Shown: in pieces, positions 41,545 through 45,424 of the stretch
Layout: each line of letters opens with the position of its first letter
Position numbering within the stretch: the stretch's first letter is position 1
NCBI GenBank assembly: GCA_007131745.1
Contig: SLPX01000122.1
Location: 1 to 45,424, forward strand
From: Myxococcales bacterium
Lineage (GTDB): Bacteria; Myxococcota; Polyangia; HGW-17; SLPX01
DNA: 45,424 nucleotides
Reading direction: 5' to 3'
Program-made: the position numbers and the translations under genes
Notes under the pieces: model-generated
The model's input: only the letters and a program-made list of their open reading frames with translations
Databases searched by the model: none
Told to the model about the DNA's origin: nothing

Positions 41545-43171
41545 ACTTTCCTTTCTTTTCTTTCTTTTCTTTCTGCTCCCTTTTTTCCCGCTTTTCCTGC
41601 AATCGCTGCTGGCGCTCACGTTCTGCCTGCTGTTTCTGCAATTCTGCCATTTGTTGCATAATTTTTATTGTACGGTCGATATCACCCGAACGTGACGATG
41701 CGTTTTCCCTGGCGGTTTTTACAGCTCGTGGATGTTTGACATATTTTTCGAAGTACCCTTGCGCGGACCTCAGTCTCTTGATGGTCTCTTCATCCGTGTC
41801 GCTTATCATGTAGTCCTGCCGGAGCAGACCCAAATTGTACAATGCATCCGCGTAAAGCTTCTCCTGGGGCGAAACAAGAGACATGACTTTTTGGTACTGT
41901 TGTTGGGCCAATTCAATCGCCTTGTCTTTCTCACCTCCCATCGCGAGAGCGGACAGGCCTCGATATGCAACTCCGAGACCCATAACAGCGTCTGGATAAT
42001 CGGGCCTTTGCCTCAAAACAACTTCAAAGCTTGTCTGTGCCCTATCATATCCTCGAAAACTCAAAGCTATGGCGCCGATATTCATATGAGCTTCCCAGAA
42101 ATTGGGATCACAAGAAACCGCTTCTGTGAAATGTCTCATCCCCGCCACAAGATCCGGTTCCGGTCTTCTAAGCGCCATCAGCCCTTGGACGTTTTTCAAT
42201 TCAGCCACAGCCTTGTCCATGGTAGTGGGATCCTTGCCCCTGCAAAGAGGAGGAAGTTTTTCTTTTTCCGCTTTTTCCACATATTCTTCGATCAGTTTCT
42301 CGGCCTCTTGTACAACCAGGTTCGCCAGAGCCAACTGGGACTGCATCTGTTCTGCTGCATCCGTATAAACAAGCGCAATCATTGTATAAGCTTTCAGATT
42401 GAGCAGGTTCGCGTTGGGTTCGGTGGAACCGGATGTTATGGCCAAGACTGTTCTAAGATGACGAAGCGCCAATTCCTTGTAATCCAACGTTATTCTTTGA
42501 CCGCGAAGCTGGGCGATCCAATCCCGATAAGCAAAATGGCCCTGGGGTGTTCGCAACGAGTTTAATCGGTCTATTTCCCCTGGGGTCAATTTTTCTCCGC
42601 CTCTTTCCCGTTCCCTGTAAATCACTCCCAGATTGAAAGAAGCCTCGGCATTTCTCATGTCAGAAATAAATGCCCTTTCAAAATTTCTGAAAGCCCCTGC
42701 GGTATTTCCCTTTGCTGCATCCAAATACCCCATGCTGACAAGAGACGGCGCAAAATTGCTGTTCTTTCCCAGCGCTGCGTTGAACGCTGAAGTTGCCCTG
42801 TCCTTGTTACCGCAATGAAGCCAAGTCATTCCTTCGTTGTGTTTACCATAGGTGAACAAACGAGGGTTATCCGAGGCAACTTTTGCAAAGGCCTGAGCCG
42901 GACTGTCACACATTCCGTCTTTCCAACCTCCGGCCCTCTCGGCCTGCGCCGACGCCTCGAGATAGATCTTGACGGCCTTCTCGTAACTGGCTTTCTCCTC
43001 TGTAGTGAGCTTCAGCTTTGGCTTGACCGGACCGCCCAACCCCGGCTCTACTCCAACCTGATCACCCTCGCCCGGCTGAGGAGTCGTTTTGCCTTTCTTT
43101 TTGTCGTTGCAGGCAAACAACATGCAGGCCGCCGCCAAAATGACCCATGTATTGATGAATCTCTTTTTCAT
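41543..43171 (-). CDS. gltE: GltE/AglT-like TPR lipoprotein
   Basis: From ATG 43,171 the protein has 542 residues. It starts with a lipoprotein signal peptide (MKKRF, hydrophobic core, LFA-Cys21). A short charged and Gly/Pro-rich linker follows, then TPR hairpins through most of the body; clear ones include ASFNLGVIYRE, EAHMNIGAIAL and DAVMGLGVAYRG. The C-terminus is highly charged, with Lys/Glu runs in the last 50 residues. AAGGAG six bases before this ATG decides the start. An upstream ATG at 43,201 overlaps the GltD stop as ATGA but would put ten residues in front of the signal peptide. AglT/GltE is a periplasmic TPR lipoprotein of the Myxococcus gliding complex, and the gene order here matches. 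It should sit in the envelope and join the inner and outer parts of the complex. Confidence 0.85.
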   Translation of the reverse strand: MKKRFINTWVILAAACMLFACNDKKKGKTTPQPGEGDQVGVEPGLGGPVKPKLKLTTEEKASYEKAVKIYLEASAQAERAGGWKDGMCDSPAQAFAKVASDNPRLFTYGKHNEGMTWLHCGNKDRATSAFNAALGKNSNFAPSLVSMGYLDAAKGNTAGAFRNFERAFISDMRNAEASFNLGVIYRERERGGEKLTPGEIDRLNSLRTPQGHFAYRDWIAQLRGQRITLDYKELALRHLRTVLAITSGSTEPNANLLNLKAYTMIALVYTDAAEQMQSQLALANLVVQEAEKLIEEYVEKAEKEKLPPLCRGKDPTTMDKAVAELKNVQGLMALRRPEPDLVAGMRHFTEAVSCDPNFWEAHMNIGAIALSFRGYDRAQTSFEVVLRQRPDYPDAVMGLGVAYRGLSALAMGGEKDKAIELAQQQYQKVMSLVSPQEKLYADALYNLGLLRQDYMISDTDEETIKRLRSAQGYFEKYVKHPRAVKTARENASSRSGDIDRTIKIMQQMAELQKQQAERERQQRLQEKREKREQKEKKEKKGK

Positions 43172-43197
43172 CTTTGTCTCCTTGTCTCCGAAAAATC

Positions 43198-45424
43198 TCA
43201 TTGTACCTGCGTCACGACCGCCCCCGGTGTCAGCTCAGTGCTGACATAACCGGGCTGGGCTCTCAGTTCCATGGTCAAGGGAAATTGCTCGGGTGCAAGT
43301 TCATTGATCTCCCTCTCGCACATATGAGACCATTCGTTGAACCAATTGTATTTCTTTGCAGTGTTTAAACAGAGCACATAGCCGTCCATGGCTCTGGCTT
43401 GCAAGGGATCTGCATATTTCTGCAGCTCGTCCCTGTAGGCGTGCTGCTCTTCCTCGGTTCTGAGGTGAGAAGGAACAGGTGCATCGTAGAGCTGCCGGGC
43501 GAAATTGTGAAACAGCATTCCTATCCGTGCTGTTGCAGCGATTGCCCAGTGCGCTTGCCGTAACAAGATGACCTGCATGTAACGTTCTCTCAAAGACTCC
43601 AAGCTCTTGGCTTTCGACTCGGCCCATTTTCCGAATCTCTTTTGATCGGCTTGCATTCTTCTCATGTTGCGCGGATCAAAATTTAGGTTGGACGGCATGT
43701 CCAGCTTCATATATTCCTCAAAATCCGCGTCCACCAGCATGAACTGAGACATGGCTACCCAGTAAAGCGCGGCCGCGGTTCGGGCTTCTCTCTCCTCCGG
43801 CGTCTTTCCCGCCATGCGTTTTCCGGGTCCCTTTTTCCCCCAAAGAGACAAGACACTTCGGAATCTGCTCATCGCGTTGGCCCTCAATCTCCTGTCTCTC
43901 TCTATATAGACGAGTCTTCTCTGTTTCCGAGCCAGTTTCTTTCTGCGCCTTCCTCTTTCATACCTTATCTGGACGCACATTCCGTCGACCATATCCACCC
44001 TGCATGATCGCCGCCAGAATATTCTTCCAAGCTTTGCAGTTGCTTCAATCTGGCGATCCAACCCGCCCTGTACCCGATAGCGCGACAAGTACTGGGTCAA
44101 ATGAGATACCAGCCGATTTTCAGCGTCCCTTGTTCCTTCATCCTCGTATACCCTGTGAACCCAGAAATGCACTTCGGCTACTTCCGAGGAGTACTTTCGA
44201 TGTTTTCCAAAGGTTTCAATGAAACTCCTGACGTTATCCATCATCCTCTTGGTATCGCCCGTACCCCAACGAAAGAGGATCGCAAACTTGAGAGCAGTGG
44301 ATGCATCGTCGAGATTAATGTTTTTCTTCGCGGATTCCCTGTAGAACTGTTCATAGTTTTCCGCCGCGTCTTCATAGAACGCCAATGCATGATAGTTTCC
44401 ACCGATATAGTACAAAGCCTTTCCTGCAAGTTTGCTATCGGGTTTCGTTTTCCTAAGAGCACGACGCATCCGAACAGCCGCTCCGATGAGCCTGGCTGCT
44501 TCGTAACAAATACCCGCGTTCCAATAAATATCGTCTATTCTCGTATCTTTCGGAAAAGTGCGGGCAATTAATTCAAACGCCTCTCCACACTCTTTGAACT
44601 GCTTTCTCTTGCGGAGTTCCTCGGCTTCTTCCCACATTGCATTTCGTTTGTATTCCTGCATTTGAAGGGCAAAAGACATGTCGGCCATCAGTTTTTCAGA
44701 TGCAAGAAACTTATCGATATACTCAGCCAGTTTTGCAAATTCATTTCTGTGCTGCAAAATTGCCACCACCCTCAGCGCAGCGTGCCTGGCCGGCTCTTCG
44801 TCTTCCTGGTGTTTGGTGGCGATATCCATAAACCTCGGCAAGGCTTCGTCCAGGTGATTGTAGTTGTAATAGATCAAGGCTTCGTTGAACTTGATTCTTA
44901 CCAGCCATTCACTGTCGGGAACAAATTCAGCATAAGTTCTAAACGCCTCCAACATTCTTTGCCTGTCCGCGGGAATGGGAAGTTTTTGCATTTCCTGTTC
45001 AGCCCATTCGATACATTTTCTCCCTTTTCTCTTCACACATTTCTTTTGCGCCTTTTCAAGTTCTCTGGGTTTTTGCGTCAGTCTTTCCGCTGTAACATTG
45101 AAATGTTGCATCCAGCTGTTGACCATGGCCAAAGCGGCGCTGTTACGTCTTTCTACGTACTCCTTTTTCGGCATCTTCGGCGGTCTGGGCGTCTGGACAA
45201 CTGCGTTGAATGCTTCCGCAGTCCTCGGCCAGTTCGCTCTTTCCGGAATCGTCTCTCCCAGCATAAACAACAGATCCGCGTAGTAGAACCTCATTATATA
45301 GATGTCCGGATTTTCCGGAAAACTGCTGATAAAGGTTTCGTAAAGGTATTGCGCCTTGTCCAGTGTTTCGTAGTTTCTGGTTGTCTGGGCCTCGTTATGC
45401 CACTGCGTGGCCAACATTTTCATG
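43198..45424 (-). CDS. gltD: GltD/AgmU-like TPR protein, 5' end outside the window
   Basis: The frame is open to the right edge, so at least the C-terminal 741 residues are present and the true start lies beyond 45,424. The sequence is almost all helical, with TPR-like hairpins such as AQYLYETFISSFPENPDIYI, ALIYYNYNHLDEAL and AGICYEAARLIGAA. A strongly basic segment (about 220-270 residues before the end, with many Arg and Lys) breaks the array. No membrane helix is visible in the part present. AgmU/GltD of Myxococcus is a long periplasmic TPR protein encoded directly before AglT/GltE, and the same order is seen here. The last four bases overlap an ATG of the longer GltE reading frame, implying tight coupling. 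The assignment rests on length, TPR content and synteny. Confidence 0.78.
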   Translation of the reverse strand, partial: MKMLATQWHNEAQTTRNYETLDKAQYLYETFISSFPENPDIYIMRFYYADLLFMLGETIPERANWPRTAEAFNAVVQTPRPPKMPKKEYVERRNSAALAMVNSWMQHFNVTAERLTQKPRELEKAQKKCVKRKGRKCIEWAEQEMQKLPIPADRQRMLEAFRTYAEFVPDSEWLVRIKFNEALIYYNYNHLDEALPRFMDIATKHQEDEEPARHAALRVVAILQHRNEFAKLAEYIDKFLASEKLMADMSFALQMQEYKRNAMWEEAEELRKRKQFKECGEAFELIARTFPKDTRIDDIYWNAGICYEAARLIGAAVRMRRALRKTKPDSKLAGKALYYIGGNYHALAFYEDAAENYEQFYRESAKKNINLDDASTALKFAILFRWGTGDTKRMMDNVRSFIETFGKHRKYSSEVAEVHFWVHRVYEDEGTRDAENRLVSHLTQYLSRYRVQGGLDRQIEATAKLGRIFWRRSCRVDMVDGMCVQIRYERGRRRKKLARKQRRLVYIERDRRLRANAMSRFRSVLSLWGKKGPGKRMAGKTPEEREARTAAALYWVAMSQFMLVDADFEEYMKLDMPSNLNFDPRNMRRMQADQKRFGKWAESKAKSLESLRERYMQVILLRQAHWAIAATARIGMLFHNFARQLYDAPVPSHLRTEEEQHAYRDELQKYADPLQARAMDGYVLCLNTAKKYNWFNEWSHMCEREINELAPEQFPLTMELRAQPGYVSTELTPGAVVTQVQ

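Noticed and set aside
43172..43201. ATG at 43,201 as the start of the GltE-like lipoprotein
   Set aside because: It would place ten charged residues before a standard lipoprotein signal peptide, whereas ATG 43,171 has AAGGAG at ideal spacing.

Overview
The window looks like a piece of a Gram-negative chromosome from the broad former Deltaproteobacteria, probably an uncultured member of Myxococcota or a neighbouring phylum. The evidence is a lipoprotein signal peptide with a lipobox, an FHA plus AgmX/PglI-type TonB-like protein, homologues of the Myxococcus gliding (Glt/Agl) machinery in conserved order, and two giant TPR proteins of about 3,800 residues. By eye the base composition is only moderately GC, unlike Myxococcus itself, so I do not assign a genus. 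Most genes have strong AGGAGG-type ribosome binding sites. I saw no tRNA, rRNA, CRISPR array, insertion sequence or phage gene.

Left block (1-15,622). The 3' end of a plus-strand gene begins with about twelve copies of a 30-bp in-frame repeat. It converges on a minus-strand operon read from 15,622 down to 1,021: a 3,822-residue TPR protein, a PssA-like CDP-alcohol phosphatidyltransferase, a second CDP-alcohol phosphatidyltransferase fused to a degenerate nucleotidyltransferase-like domain, and a calcineurin-like metallophosphoesterase. Three of these four genes use TTG start codons.

Middle block (15,750-26,700). This holds a Cys-rich repeat lipoprotein with its own terminator and a palindromic upstream region, a small membrane protein, a YuaF/NfeD-like plus two-flotillin operon, a translationally coupled pair of a lidless Hsp70 and a J-domain protein, an exported protein of unknown function, and an FHA-GAF-class III adenylate cyclase.

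Right block (26,727-45,424, all minus strand). Reading leftwards from the window edge, the order is GltD/AgmU-like TPR protein (cut by the edge), GltE/AglT-like TPR lipoprotein, small exported protein in the GltF position, GltG/PglI-like FHA/TonB protein, and a 3,887-residue AgmK/GltI-like TPR protein. From memory this order matches the agmU-aglT-x-pglI part of the Myxococcus gliding cluster. No AglRQS motor or MglA gene is present, so the locus shows an envelope-spanning scaffold and not a proven motility engine.

The most notable observation is that the two giant TPR proteins, from different operons, share a C-terminal domain. It resembles an M48-type metallopeptidase fold whose zinc-binding motif has decayed. 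A reasonable working model is an envelope complex built around giant TPR scaffolds, FHA signalling, flotillin membrane domains and phospholipid synthesis, but the functional link between the blocks is inference from proximity.
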